Shown: in pieces, positions 16,138 through 24,966 of the stretch
How positions within the stretch are numbered: the stretch's first letter is position 1
Layout of the letters: each line of letters opens with the position of its first letter
Source: Fimbriimonas sp.
Lineage (GTDB): Bacteria; Armatimonadota; Fimbriimonadia; Fimbriimonadales; Fimbriimonadaceae
Assembly: GCA_029866005.1 (NCBI GenBank)
Contig: JARXAE010000031.1
Span: 1-58,713 of the forward strand
Length of the DNA: 58,713 nt
Direction of reading: 5' to 3'
Translations under genes and position numbers: made by a program
The notes under the pieces: model-generated
The model's input: only the letters and a program-made list of their open reading frames with translations
The model's database searches: none
What the model was told of the DNA's origin: nothing

Positions 16138-17115
16138 ATGAAAGTTGCATCCGTTGTCGTAGGTGGAACCGTGCTGGCGGCGGCCCTTGTAGGTTCCAAC
16201 ACCGGCTCGATCAAAGAGAGCGTGAATCCTGCTATCAAGCCCGTCGGGCTTGAGGCACAAGATTCTCACGCGGCAGCATCGCTTCTCGGGCAGTTTCGGA
16301 CCAGTGCATCCTCGTGGCTCTTCCTTCACGCAGATTTGTATTTGCACAACGGGGTCGAAATGCGCCCGCTAACGGACGCAGAAATCAGGAACGGGCGAAA
16401 GGGTGTAGGGAGCAATCCTAACGAAGCGAAGATTCACGATGACTCAAAGATCGTCACCGTCATCCCCTCGGAGAAGATCGATTTCCGCGGAATTTTTGGC
16501 GATGTTGAGCGTGCAACCACGAGCTATAAGGACATGACCGGACACAGTCACAACACTCCTCGTGACTCATTGCCTCTATTTCGGCTCATGACCTTTCTAG
16601 ATCCCCAATTCGTTCCTGGCTGGACGACTGGAGCCAACATCATGCTTTGGGAGAAGGACCGCGAGGGCTTCCGAAAGGCGCTGACTTATCTCAACGAGGG
16701 TCTTCAACACAACCCAAAGAGCATCGACATTCTCTCCCAGATCGCTTTTTGCCATCTTAAAGAGTTCGGCGGAAAGCGGGACTTTGCTCAGGCGCTGCCG
16801 TTTCTCAAGCAAGCAAGCGCGATTGCTCACGAGAACTGGACCAGACTTTCGGATGATGAAATCGCTGCGACCAAAACGAACTACCAACGACTGGTCGTGA
16901 CTCTCCGGGAGCTTGGAAAGCCCGAAGAGGAGCGCCTGGCTGTTATGGAAGGTCTGGATCATTTTCCAGACGATGTGCCTCTAGGGCGAATGCTTCGCGA
17001 ATTGAATGGTGAAGTGATTCCGGAAGCCGAACTGAGTCCCCCACTCATCATCAAGCCGAAAACCGACTCATCTGAGCCAGAAGAAACACAGAAACCCAAA
17101 ATTCGGTTTATTTAG
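16138..17115 (+). CDS. TPR-like protein associated with an ABC exporter
   Basis: 325 residues starting three bases after the permease stop, so it is the third gene of the exporter operon. A hydrophobic N-terminus (about 3-19) suggests export or membrane anchoring. Residues about 145-290 look like tetratricopeptide helices (ALTYLNEGLQHNPKSIDILSQIAF, LPFLKQASAIAHENW). The C-terminus is Pro/Glu/Lys-rich. Likely a scaffold or accessory protein acting outside the membrane; the partner is inferred from position only. Confidence 0.7.
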   Translation: MKVASVVVGGTVLAAALVGSNTGSIKESVNPAIKPVGLEAQDSHAAASLLGQFRTSASSWLFLHADLYLHNGVEMRPLTDAEIRNGRKGVGSNPNEAKIHDDSKIVTVIPSEKIDFRGIFGDVERATTSYKDMTGHSHNTPRDSLPLFRLMTFLDPQFVPGWTTGANIMLWEKDREGFRKALTYLNEGLQHNPKSIDILSQIAFCHLKEFGGKRDFAQALPFLKQASAIAHENWTRLSDDEIAATKTNYQRLVVTLRELGKPEEERLAVMEGLDHFPDDVPLGRMLRELNGEVIPEAELSPPLIIKPKTDSSEPEETQKPKIRFI

Positions 17116-17163
17116 ACCATCGTCGAAACTTGAATTAGCTGAAGGGCGTACTATGGAGGCAAG

Positions 17164-19476
17164 ATGTCCCCATTGTTGCTCGCCCTTCATTTCCAAGCCA
17201 CCACAAAGGAGTTCGTCTTTCGCTTCGACGGGAAGGAGTCCGGAACGAGCATTTATCGAAAATTAGGTGAGGGAAAGGCTGAATCGGTCAGCGAACTTGA
17301 CCTCCAAGGTCTTCATATTTCGTCGAAGCTGGCCATCGAATCCAAAGACGGCAAAGTTGTCTCCATCGATTTCGACGAAAAGATGCTCCAAGGCACAAAG
17401 ACAGTTCGTGGGGCAACGATCAAGTTTGCCAATGGTAAGGCGACCTTCATCAGCGGGGTCGGAGGAAAGCCAACCACGATTTCGGTGACTCCAACCCTGC
17501 CGACCTTCGCGAGCTTCCACCCCGGCTTTTTGCAGGGTCTCAAACTTTCGACGGTCAACGGTCCGACAAAGATCAAAACGTTCATGTTGGAAGGGTTAAG
17601 TCCCTACGAGCTCGAATTCGACGCACCCAAAACTCAAACCATTTCGATGGACGGTAAGGCGACCGAAGCGAAGATCTATCCCCTCAAAATTGCCACTGTT
17701 GCGGGGTCCGTTGCCATGGATTCCTCCGGTGAGCTGTTGGGCTGGATAATTCCTTCGCAAAAGATTGGCTTCGAACTGAAGGGAGCAAGCGGACTCTTCG
17801 TTGACCCAATGGCAAAATTTCCCGAATTGAGCCAGGCAACAATGGAAACGCTCATCGAAGATGCGGAGATCAAACTCCGCGATGGGGTGATCACGAAAGC
17901 CACCGTTTATCGACCGAAGGAAGCAGGTCGGTATCCGGTCATTCTTTCTCGCACGCCTTACGGGCGCAGGGCCTCGGCGACGAACGCCAATTTCTTCGCG
18001 AGTCGAGGGTACGCGTTCGTCCTCCAAGATGTCCGAGGTACCGGAGAGTCGAAGGGAGAGTTTCTTCCTTTGGAGTCCGAAAGACCTGACGGCTACGACA
18101 CCCTTGATTGGATCGACAATCAGCCCTGGAGCAATGGCAAGATTGGCATGATCGGAGCTTCGTATGTGGGCTTCGTCCAGTGGGCGGCAGCGGTGGAGAA
18201 TCATCCAGCGCTCAAGTGCATCGTCCCCCAAGTCTCCCCTCCGGGCAGTGCAATGTGGAACTTGCCCTACGACGGCGGAACACTGCTTTTGATGAGTGAC
18301 CTGTGGTGGATGCGTATCGTGGATAATCCGAGCGGAAACGGAGCGATGGACGCGATGGCAGAAATGAAGAATCTCAAAGCCCTCAACACGCTTCCGCTTT
18401 CAAACGTGGACAACAGAATGTTTGGCTTCAACAGCAAGATTTATGATCGCTGGCTGACGAAAGAAGGCACTAAACAGTGGCCGACGTTTGATTTTGAAAA
18501 CCTGATTGGCAAAGTCCAGATTCCGGTTTTGCACATCAGCGGCTGGTTCGATGGCGACGAGATCGGAACCCAACGAAACTGGATGCTCGGACGGGCGGCT
18601 GGAAAGACAAATCAGTGGCTGATCTACGGCCCCTGGACCCATTTTTTCAACTCAACGTCCAAATTGCAAGATGTGGATTTTGGCGACCATGCGATCCTCG
18701 AACTCGATTCCCTCTACCTCCGGTGGTTCGATACATGGCTGAAGGATAAATCAGTCGGTCTTGACAAGGTGGCAAAGTCGAAGTTCTTTGTAACCGGCAC
18801 TAACAAATGGGTCGAAACGAGCGACTGGCCAATGACGGGAAGTATCGCGCAGACCCTCCAATTTGACCTGGCTTCAGGAAAGCTGGTCGAGAAACGGGCC
18901 AAGGCAACTGCCAAGACCTACACGTTCGACCCCGCCAAAACGAAACTTGAGATCGATACCATGGACATCGCTGCACAAAACGGCAGTCTATTCTCCCCAA
19001 AAAAAGATCTCAGCAGTGCACCCATCTACCTGGAATCAGAACCCCTGAAACAAGACACCACGATCACGGGACCGATGAGCCTGGAGTTTGACTTCAAGAG
19101 CCAAGCCAAGGATACGGACTTCTTCGGTGATGTGTGGGACATGGACGAGAAAGGGAAGGCATATCCCGCCTTCCGAGGAGCTAAGCTTCGAGCTGCATAC
19201 GTCAACGGAATGGACCAGCCCCGAGCCTTAGCTCCCGGTAAAACCTACCGAGCGAAGATGATGCTGTGGGATGCCGCTCACACAGTCAAGAAGGGGCATC
19301 GACTCGTGCTGAGAATCAAAAGCGAGAACTTCCCGTCCGCCGCTCGAAATCTGGGCGGGATGGAGCCGATTGCGACCGCCACAAAGATTTTCAAGCAAAC
19401 GAACACTGTCCTGAGCTCCCCCGCGAGTCCGGCGGTGTTCAAGTTCCAAGTTCTTCCGGCGGGTGCGGTCAAGTAA
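17164..19476 (+). CDS. CocE/NonD-family serine hydrolase (X-Pro dipeptidyl-peptidase S15-like)
   Basis: 770 residues. The N-terminal 225 residues are a beta-rich region of unknown type. Then comes an alpha/beta-hydrolase (VTKATVYRPKEAGRYPVILSRTPYG, RGTGES at 291-296) with nucleophile Ser333 in GASYVG, the acid in SGWFDGDE, and the His in GPWTHFF. A C-terminal jelly-roll domain (about 600-770) completes the family layout. Members cleave acyl or X-Pro peptide bonds; the substrate is unknown. GGAGG lies 6 bases before the ATG, yet a TACTAT also sits 9 bases upstream. The N-terminus MSPLLLALHFQA is a very short possible signal. Confidence 0.88.
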   Translation: MSPLLLALHFQATTKEFVFRFDGKESGTSIYRKLGEGKAESVSELDLQGLHISSKLAIESKDGKVVSIDFDEKMLQGTKTVRGATIKFANGKATFISGVGGKPTTISVTPTLPTFASFHPGFLQGLKLSTVNGPTKIKTFMLEGLSPYELEFDAPKTQTISMDGKATEAKIYPLKIATVAGSVAMDSSGELLGWIIPSQKIGFELKGASGLFVDPMAKFPELSQATMETLIEDAEIKLRDGVITKATVYRPKEAGRYPVILSRTPYGRRASATNANFFASRGYAFVLQDVRGTGESKGEFLPLESERPDGYDTLDWIDNQPWSNGKIGMIGASYVGFVQWAAAVENHPALKCIVPQVSPPGSAMWNLPYDGGTLLLMSDLWWMRIVDNPSGNGAMDAMAEMKNLKALNTLPLSNVDNRMFGFNSKIYDRWLTKEGTKQWPTFDFENLIGKVQIPVLHISGWFDGDEIGTQRNWMLGRAAGKTNQWLIYGPWTHFFNSTSKLQDVDFGDHAILELDSLYLRWFDTWLKDKSVGLDKVAKSKFFVTGTNKWVETSDWPMTGSIAQTLQFDLASGKLVEKRAKATAKTYTFDPAKTKLEIDTMDIAAQNGSLFSPKKDLSSAPIYLESEPLKQDTTITGPMSLEFDFKSQAKDTDFFGDVWDMDEKGKAYPAFRGAKLRAAYVNGMDQPRALAPGKTYRAKMMLWDAAHTVKKGHRLVLRIKSENFPSAARNLGGMEPIATATKIFKQTNTVLSSPASPAVFKFQVLPAGAVK

Positions 19477-19479
19477 ACT
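19474..19479 (+). promoter_or_regulatory. -10 box TAAACT, leaderless kinase start
   Basis: TAAACT overlaps the stop codon of the preceding hydrolase and ends 7 bases before the ATG at 19487, suggesting the kinase has its own leaderless promoter. Confidence 0.45.
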
Positions 19480-19486
19480 AGGCAGA

Positions 19487-20788
19487 ATGGATGTCAACGG
19501 TCGGCTGATACGCGCTGTTCAGCTGGCAACCCATAAGTTGTCCTCCCATGGCGAGTTTGATACCTTGTTGCGGGACGTTCTCAAGATCTGCGTCGAGGCT
19601 GTCGGAGCTAACGGTGGGACGATCTACCTTCACGACCCCGCGACGAATCGACTAGTCTTCCAGCACGTTCTGCCAGCCGAGGTCGAGCCGTTGCTCCCAA
19701 TGAAAGATATTGCCGATGATTTCGGCATGGCAGGAGCGGCTTTTCAATCCCAGAAAACCCTTCTTCGAGAGATTCCGGAACGACCCGAGAGTGAACTGAA
19801 TCCCTTCGAAAGAGCCACCGGCATCATCGTGCGAAGCATGGTAGCAACCCCACTGATGATGGAAGATGAGCAGCCCATCGGGGTTGTCCAGTTGTTGAAC
19901 AAGCAAGATGAACCGTTTAATGAGACCGACGGTGCGGTTCTTGACACGATCGCCTCGGTTGCTACGATGGCGTACCTCAACTTCCGTCTGCAAGAGGAAT
20001 CAACTCGTGCGTCGACCCTGCTCGGTATGGGCAAAGTGTCGCACGACATCGGCAACCTTGCGGCTTCATTGTACGCCTCTCTGAGTTTCGGACAGATGGC
20101 GATCGGAGAGCTCAAACGAACGCTCGAACCCGCATCAGTTTCCGAAGAGGCGCAAGGAAATCTTGAATCGCTCGACCCGTTGGTCGGAGACCTTCGGCAG
20201 TCTGTGGATCGGATCGTGGGCTACTCAAGGCTGATCAGCGACATGTCCGCAGGTCGTTCACTACGACCAAACCTACAACTTGGCAGCATGGCAAAAACAA
20301 TCGAAAATGGCGCTGCTTACTTGGAGTCGGAAGCGCGATCGAAGCACGTGTGCATGAGTTACGACATTGAAGCCGGCACGCCCGATACGGCATACGACGA
20401 TCTCTACGTCTTCAGAATCGTCCAAAATCTGGTTGGGAATTCGATCAAAGCAGTTTACGAGACCATCGAAGAAGAGACCCTGGCCAGCACCGACGAAGAC
20501 GAGTTTTTAGGCACTGTCCTCGTCCGGTACAGCTTCAAAAATAGCGAACATTGGTTCGAAGTGGTCGACTCGGGCCCAGGGATGCCTCCTGAAGTAGCTC
20601 GAAGAATTCTGAGCGGAAACGCTCGAAGCCAATGGTCAAAAGCTGGAGGAAGTGGCTGGGGAACCAAGATCGTCCTTGAACTCGCCAATAGCCATGACGG
20701 TAAAGTAGAAATAGAAAGCGAACCAGGGCACGGAAGCACCTTCAGAGTTCGGTTTCCCCACTGTCCAACAGCGGAACAACGGAACTAG
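19487..20788 (+). CDS. GAF-domain sensor histidine kinase
   Basis: 433 residues, no membrane segment, so a cytoplasmic sensor. Residues about 20-168 form a GAF domain (GGTIYLHDPATNRLVFQHVLP, VVQLLNKQDEPFNETD). The phospho-acceptor is His186 in KVSHDIGN. The ATPase part has an N box (RIVQNLVGNSIKAV), G1 (VDSGPGMPP) and G2 (GGSGWGTKIV). No response regulator is next to it, so the partner is elsewhere. The LCP gene follows after 16 bases, and the DUF1559-like gene is coupled to that. Confidence 0.9.
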   Translation: MDVNGRLIRAVQLATHKLSSHGEFDTLLRDVLKICVEAVGANGGTIYLHDPATNRLVFQHVLPAEVEPLLPMKDIADDFGMAGAAFQSQKTLLREIPERPESELNPFERATGIIVRSMVATPLMMEDEQPIGVVQLLNKQDEPFNETDGAVLDTIASVATMAYLNFRLQEESTRASTLLGMGKVSHDIGNLAASLYASLSFGQMAIGELKRTLEPASVSEEAQGNLESLDPLVGDLRQSVDRIVGYSRLISDMSAGRSLRPNLQLGSMAKTIENGAAYLESEARSKHVCMSYDIEAGTPDTAYDDLYVFRIVQNLVGNSIKAVYETIEEETLASTDEDEFLGTVLVRYSFKNSEHWFEVVDSGPGMPPEVARRILSGNARSQWSKAGGSGWGTKIVLELANSHDGKVEIESEPGHGSTFRVRFPHCPTAEQRN

Positions 20789-20804
20789 GGAAGGACATCA
20801 GTCG

Positions 20805-21872
20805 TTGAAATCAAACATCGAACCGAACGAAACTCAAGAAGCGCGGATTCCCGTGCGTCAGCGTGCGGCTAAGCGAAGGCGCCGACCTGTCTGGGGCAAC
20901 ATTTTGTGGGTGCTCTGGATCGGTCTTTTTCTGTTTGGTGGCACCGTTGCCGGATGGCTTGGTCGAAGCAAAGTCATGACCGAAGTGATTCCGGGATTGA
21001 CCGCTGATCCCAAAGAGACGTTTGGTAAGAGTGCAGTCAATCTGCTCCTTCTGGGTTGCGATGAAGACCTTGCCCCGGGCGGGCAGCAAGTGCTGAAATC
21101 GGCAGGAAGGGCAGATATGATTCTGCTCGCCCGGCTTGATTTCGAAAAGAACACGATCACAGGAATTTCCATCCCTCGCGACACAAGAGTTCGCCTCAAG
21201 GGTGGAACCGACCACAAAATCAACGCTTATCACAATCTTGCAAAGCCTGGAAAAGCCAATGAACTTCAACAAAAAGCCGTGGAAGTTTTAACTGGAGTCA
21301 AGATTGACAGAACCATCCAGATCGACTACACCGCATTTCAGGAGCTAATCGACACAGTGGGTGGGGTTGAGGTGATGATCAAACACCGGATGGATTACGT
21401 GGACAAGGCGGGTGGGCTGTTCGTCGACTTCCGCCCGGGGCGCAAACTCCTCGACGGATACGATGCCATGTGCTATGTCCGCTATCGAAAAACAACTCCA
21501 CGGAGTTCCTTGTATCCAAAGGGTGGAGAAGGCGATCCAAAAGCCGAGGGAGACTTCGTCAGGACCGAGCGACAGCGTCAGCTACTCTTGGCGTTTCAGG
21601 GTTCGGTTTTGAAGCACATCACCGCTCTTCCCGAGATCGTAGAGAAGGGTGTCGCCGTGCTTGGTGGAGCCCTAACCACGAGGGAGATTGCGGCGCTTGC
21701 AACATTTCAAAAGAAGGTCGGGCAGAAAAACGTAAAGATGCTCCGGATGCCAACCAAGCCAGGGCGAGGAACGTTTGAAGAGATGGCGCGCCCCGGTGCA
21801 ACCAAGATGTTCAAAGACAACGGTTTTGTGCCTTCGAAAAGTGCTGAGCCCACCGAGGATGTGAATCAATGA
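20805..21872 (+). CDS. LytR-CpsA-Psr (LCP) family protein
   Basis: 355 residues. A basic N-terminus, one membrane segment at about 30-50, then the LCP catalytic domain. The conserved pattern NLLLLGCDE, GRADMILLARLDFEKNTITGISIPRDTRV, KINAYHNL and the Arg-rich YVRYRKTTPRSS region is clear. LCP enzymes transfer undecaprenyl-linked polymers onto cell-wall or surface acceptors outside the membrane. The start is TTG, supported by AAGGA 9 bases upstream. Downstream partner is linked by an ATGA overlap. Confidence 0.92.
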   Translation: MKSNIEPNETQEARIPVRQRAAKRRRRPVWGNILWVLWIGLFLFGGTVAGWLGRSKVMTEVIPGLTADPKETFGKSAVNLLLLGCDEDLAPGGQQVLKSAGRADMILLARLDFEKNTITGISIPRDTRVRLKGGTDHKINAYHNLAKPGKANELQQKAVEVLTGVKIDRTIQIDYTAFQELIDTVGGVEVMIKHRMDYVDKAGGLFVDFRPGRKLLDGYDAMCYVRYRKTTPRSSLYPKGGEGDPKAEGDFVRTERQRQLLLAFQGSVLKHITALPEIVEKGVAVLGGALTTREIAALATFQKKVGQKNVKMLRMPTKPGRGTFEEMARPGATKMFKDNGFVPSKSAEPTEDVNQ

Positions 21873-22690
21873 GCGAGAATTCAGCATACGACGTCGACGC
21901 GCCAGAAGGTGCCAAAGCGCCCGGCGCTCAGTACATGAGCCGTAAGGACGTTAAATGGATTCTGCTTGCGACCAGTTTGATCATTGTCGGTCTAATTCCG
22001 GTCTACATTTCGATGCGCGACAAGGCCTACGCCACAACATGTAAGAAAAACCTCAGCCGCATAGGAGAGGCTCTCCAACTGTATGCGGACCAGCATGATG
22101 ATCGGCTTCCGCCCCTCTATGAAGAAGGTGCTAACGGAGAGCCGGCAATCGGTCCTGATGGCTATCCCTACACTTGGATCAGTGACATCCAACCGCTGAT
22201 GAACGCTCGCGCTTCGTTTGTCTGTCCCAGCGCCGATCCGTCCGAGTACGCATTTTCGGCAAGCCCAACGGGTGGAGAACCGATTCCCTCTACTTACGGA
22301 ATGTACAGCGCATACTCCAGTAGTCCAACGAAAGATGTTGAAGGTGGCGACATCATTGTGTTGGTCGCCGAAACCGCCAATGCTGGCGCGATGGGTAGCT
22401 TTGACCCCAGGCCTTTCTCGGGCAAGCAAGATGGCTTCCTGATTGGATGGGACAACAGCAATCAGGCACCGGACGAGGCAACGACAATGATGACTCGTTT
22501 GGCCTTCAAGAACACGGCCAAAGGGAACTTCACACAAGCCGACGGCCGTCACGGCTTCATCTCCCACGCGATTTCGGTCAACCGGGGGCTGATTTACCTG
22601 AGGTCGGAAGATATTCAAACCGAATACGACCGCACCAAATACTCCCTTGCCGGCAAGTGGCGAGAGCCGTTATTGAACAAAGGCCGCTAA
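21869..22690 (+). CDS. DUF1559/H-X9-DG-like membrane-anchored protein
   Basis: 273 residues. One membrane segment at 29-48, then CKKNLSRIGEALQLYADQHDDRLPP, which matches the prepilin-like helix of DUF1559 / H-X9-DG proteins. A Cys-containing middle region (FVCPSADPS) and a late ADGRHGFISHAISVNRG segment resemble the H-X9-DG end. The classical prepilin cleavage motif is missing, so it is a pseudopilin-like protein kept in the membrane. Its start overlaps the LCP stop as ATGA. Confidence 0.75.
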   Translation: MSENSAYDVDAPEGAKAPGAQYMSRKDVKWILLATSLIIVGLIPVYISMRDKAYATTCKKNLSRIGEALQLYADQHDDRLPPLYEEGANGEPAIGPDGYPYTWISDIQPLMNARASFVCPSADPSEYAFSASPTGGEPIPSTYGMYSAYSSSPTKDVEGGDIIVLVAETANAGAMGSFDPRPFSGKQDGFLIGWDNSNQAPDEATTMMTRLAFKNTAKGNFTQADGRHGFISHAISVNRGLIYLRSEDIQTEYDRTKYSLAGKWREPLLNKGR

Positions 22691-22695
22691 CCTGC

Positions 22696-22724
22696 TTGAC
22701 TTTGGAGCTTAACGCTGTCATAAT
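22696..22724 (+). promoter_or_regulatory. Promoter of the initiator tRNA
   Basis: TTGACT at 22696-22701, a 17-base spacer, then CATAAT at 22719-22724. Predicted start about 22731, seven bases before the tRNA. Confidence 0.8.
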
Positions 22725-22737
22725 CATAGACTGTCAC

Positions 22738-22813
<76 letters not shown>

Positions 22814-22814
<1 letters not shown>

Positions 22815-22849
22815 AGTCTGGAATTCAGCAAGAATTCCAGACTTTTTTT
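22814..22849 (+). terminator. Rho-independent terminator of tRNA-fMet
   Basis: A 12-13-bp perfect hairpin (AGTCTGGAATTC / GAATTCCAGACT, 5-base loop) is followed by TTTTTTT, starting right at the tRNA 3' end. Confidence 0.93.
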
Positions 22850-22863
22850 GCCCCCATCTCGGC

Positions 22864-22869
22864 TAAACT
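22864..22869 (+). promoter_or_regulatory. -10 box TAAACT, leaderless start
   Basis: TAAACT ends 8 bases before the GTG at 22878, supporting that codon over the TTG at 22848 lying inside the tRNA terminator. Confidence 0.4.
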
Positions 22870-22877
22870 TTGCAACG

Positions 22878-23855
22878 GTGTCGATCTCACACAAACTCAA
22901 GGAACGGTTCAGGTTGATCGTGGAGGCGGCGGTCAAAAATGCCTTACTTCAACACGGAATCGAACCCAAGCCAGGCACCCAAAAGCTGAGGTCGGATGAG
23001 GAGCACAACCGCTTTCTCGCGGCTCAGGTGATTGCGACCATTAATCGAGATCGCACTTACCCGCGACTCCATGATTACGCATTTCGCGGCTTTTCGCAGT
23101 TTAATGAAGATGGCATCATTCAGCAATTGATTCGTGAAGTCGAGTGCCCGAACCAATCCTTCGTTGAGATTGGCACCCAAGACTATCGGGAATCTAACAC
23201 CCGGTTCCTGCTTGAAAACAACTACTGGTCGGGAGTCACGATCGATGCAGATGGAGCGGCGGAGAAGTGGCAGCGAGAGAGCGGGCTGACGTTCATGCAC
23301 AACATCCGGCATATCTCTGAATTTGTCAGCATAGAGAACATCAACTCGCTTCTGTCAACCACATTTCCTGAGATTGACCTATTGAGTATTGATATCGATG
23401 GCGTTGATTACCACCTTTTGCAAGCGATCGAAGCCCGTCCAAGAATCCTCGTGATGGAGTTCAACCCGCTCTTCGGTCCTGAGAAGAGAGTTACTGTGCC
23501 ATATCGACAAGACTTTGAGCGTCAGACACACCACTGTTCTATGACTTGCTTTGGGGCATCCTTGAGGGCTCTAGCGGACTCAGCATCCAGTAAAGGATAT
23601 GCACTCGTCGAGACGTCAGATGGTCCCAACGCATTTTTCGTCCGAAGGGATGTAATGGGGAGGTTGCCGGAGCGATCGGTCGAGGAAGTTTGGAGAAACT
23701 GGAACTTCAAAGAAACGAGAGACTCGTCAGGTAAGCAGGTGTTTCTACATAGCCACGTAGAGAGGCTGAATGCGATGGCTGATGCAACGGTACTAGATTT
23801 GGATACGGGAAGAGAGTCAACTGTTGGCCTACTTTATGAGCTGGCAGGTCGTTAG
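22878..23855 (+). CDS. FkbM-like methyltransferase / glycan-modifying protein
   Basis: 325 residues from GTG 22878. The core has SFVEIGTQDYRESNTRFLL (motif I-like SAM loop), VTIDAD (acidic end of strand 2) and DLLSIDIDGVDYHLLQAI (the post-motif Asp pattern of FkbM-type enzymes), then RILVMEFNPLFG. FkbM relatives O-methylate sugars of surface glycans or natural products; the acceptor is unknown. It opens a cluster with a second FkbM protein and two glycosyltransferases, so surface-polysaccharide decoration is the likely job. Confidence 0.7.
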   Translation: MSISHKLKERFRLIVEAAVKNALLQHGIEPKPGTQKLRSDEEHNRFLAAQVIATINRDRTYPRLHDYAFRGFSQFNEDGIIQQLIREVECPNQSFVEIGTQDYRESNTRFLLENNYWSGVTIDADGAAEKWQRESGLTFMHNIRHISEFVSIENINSLLSTTFPEIDLLSIDIDGVDYHLLQAIEARPRILVMEFNPLFGPEKRVTVPYRQDFERQTHHCSMTCFGASLRALADSASSKGYALVETSDGPNAFFVRRDVMGRLPERSVEEVWRNWNFKETRDSSGKQVFLHSHVERLNAMADATVLDLDTGRESTVGLLYELAGR

Positions 23856-23871
23856 CGAGGGCTTGTTTATT

Positions 23872-23892
23872 AGTGGTTTTACCACTGCCTTT
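23872..23892 (+). terminator. Weak candidate terminator
   Basis: AGTGGT / ACCACT hairpin with a TTT loop followed by GCCTTTT, 16 bases after the methyltransferase stop. Short stem, so uncertain. Confidence 0.3.
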
Positions 23893-23930
23893 TCCTCCAT
23901 CCGTTTGCTTCCAGATGAGTCTAGAGTGTG

Positions 23931-23936
23931 TAACAT
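23931..23936 (+). promoter_or_regulatory. -10 box TAACAT, leaderless start of the split FkbM gene
   Basis: TAACAT ends 6 bases before the ATG at 23943. No comparable box precedes the GTG at 24081. Confidence 0.4.
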
Positions 23937-23942
23937 GGTTGG

Positions 23943-24080
23943 ATGAGAAGTGTTGGTAGTGCGCTGGGAGCGATAATGTTCCACTTTGGCTCGCCATTCC
24001 GATTCGTTGGGAATGTTTTCCGGTACCGCAGTATTTCCGATGCGGTGAAGTATTCCGAATTGAGAGAACGTTTTGAATAG
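23943..24080 (+). pseudogene. N-terminal fragment of the following FkbM gene, cut off by an in-frame TAG
   Basis: This 45-codon frame starts at an ATG with a correctly placed -10 box and runs to TAG at 24078-24080. The next codon in the same frame is the GTG that opens the FkbM methyltransferase gene. Residues such as FRYRSISDAVKYSELRERF, followed by VVTRLDGHVVVE, read naturally as one N-terminus. I infer a nonsense change (or sequencing error, or readthrough) splitting a gene of about 330 codons. A separate tiny peptide with reinitiation is the alternative. Confidence 0.5.
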
Positions 24081-24935
24081 GTGGTGACTCGCTTGGACGG
24101 GCATGTTGTCGTTGAGCACACTTTCTTCAGCTTTCAAGCACCAAAGGGGCACTGGATATTCTTGTGCTTTCCCGAATTGATCCGATTGGCGGCGCGATTT
24201 CAGCTAACGATGAGCGTTGAGAATGGGATCCTCGACATCACATTGCAGGATAGGACAACCGACGAAGTCTTCCAATTCCGACTGATTTCCGGGCAGGAGA
24301 TCAACATCTTAGTTGAAGTGTTTATCGAACAATTCTATCAATTTGTTAACTCGATGGACTGTTTAGACGTTGGAGCCAATATCGGTGCTTCTGCGATCTA
24401 CATGGCCCGCTTTCACGGCTGTAAGGTCATCGCTTTTGAACCAGTCCCCGAGACATTTAGGCGCTTGGTCGACCACGTTAAGCTAAACAAATTGGAGTCT
24501 CTAGTCGAGTGCCACTGTACCGGCCTATCCGACCGATCTGGATCTGCCCAGGTGCTCTACGATCCCAATTTTTCTGGGTCAGCCTCCGAGAAGGGGATCT
24601 ACGGATCATCGAGTGTTGTTGGGAACATAAAGCTAGAAGGAGAACTGGTTGATATTCAGCTGACGGATGCGCTTAACGTTTTCGAAACGACGCTGACGGA
24701 ACTGTCAGAAAACATTTTTCTCAAACTTGATTGCGAGGGTGCCGAGCATCGGATTCTTGCCTGGTTGAAGTCAACTGACGAATTTAAGCGAGTGAAGATG
24801 ATTGCGACCGAAGTCCATGCGACTTCTTCAAACTCCATAAGGGAGTTTCGTGAATCGCTCGTTCAGGAAGGCTTCTTCCTCTTTGAACGCTCTGCTTCGG
24901 TTGATGATCTCACTTTTTTACAAGGGTCTCGGTAA
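24081..24935 (+). CDS. FkbM family methyltransferase (possibly 5'-truncated by a stop codon)
   Basis: 284 residues as an open frame. SAM-binding motif I DVGANIGASAIYMARF, motif II VIAFEPVPETFRRL, and the diagnostic FLKLDCEGAEHRIL and ATEVHA segments are canonical FkbM. It transfers a methyl group, typically to a sugar hydroxyl. The first codon follows directly after an in-frame TAG and has no ribosome binding site, whereas the sequence upstream in the same frame has a proper start signal. The gene may therefore be interrupted. The catalytic domain itself is intact. Confidence 0.85.
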   Translation: MVTRLDGHVVVEHTFFSFQAPKGHWIFLCFPELIRLAARFQLTMSVENGILDITLQDRTTDEVFQFRLISGQEINILVEVFIEQFYQFVNSMDCLDVGANIGASAIYMARFHGCKVIAFEPVPETFRRLVDHVKLNKLESLVECHCTGLSDRSGSAQVLYDPNFSGSASEKGIYGSSSVVGNIKLEGELVDIQLTDALNVFETTLTELSENIFLKLDCEGAEHRILAWLKSTDEFKRVKMIATEVHATSSNSIREFRESLVQEGFFLFERSASVDDLTFLQGSR

Positions 24936-24966
24936 AGACTCCTTCGCACCGTATCTGGGTAGCAGT

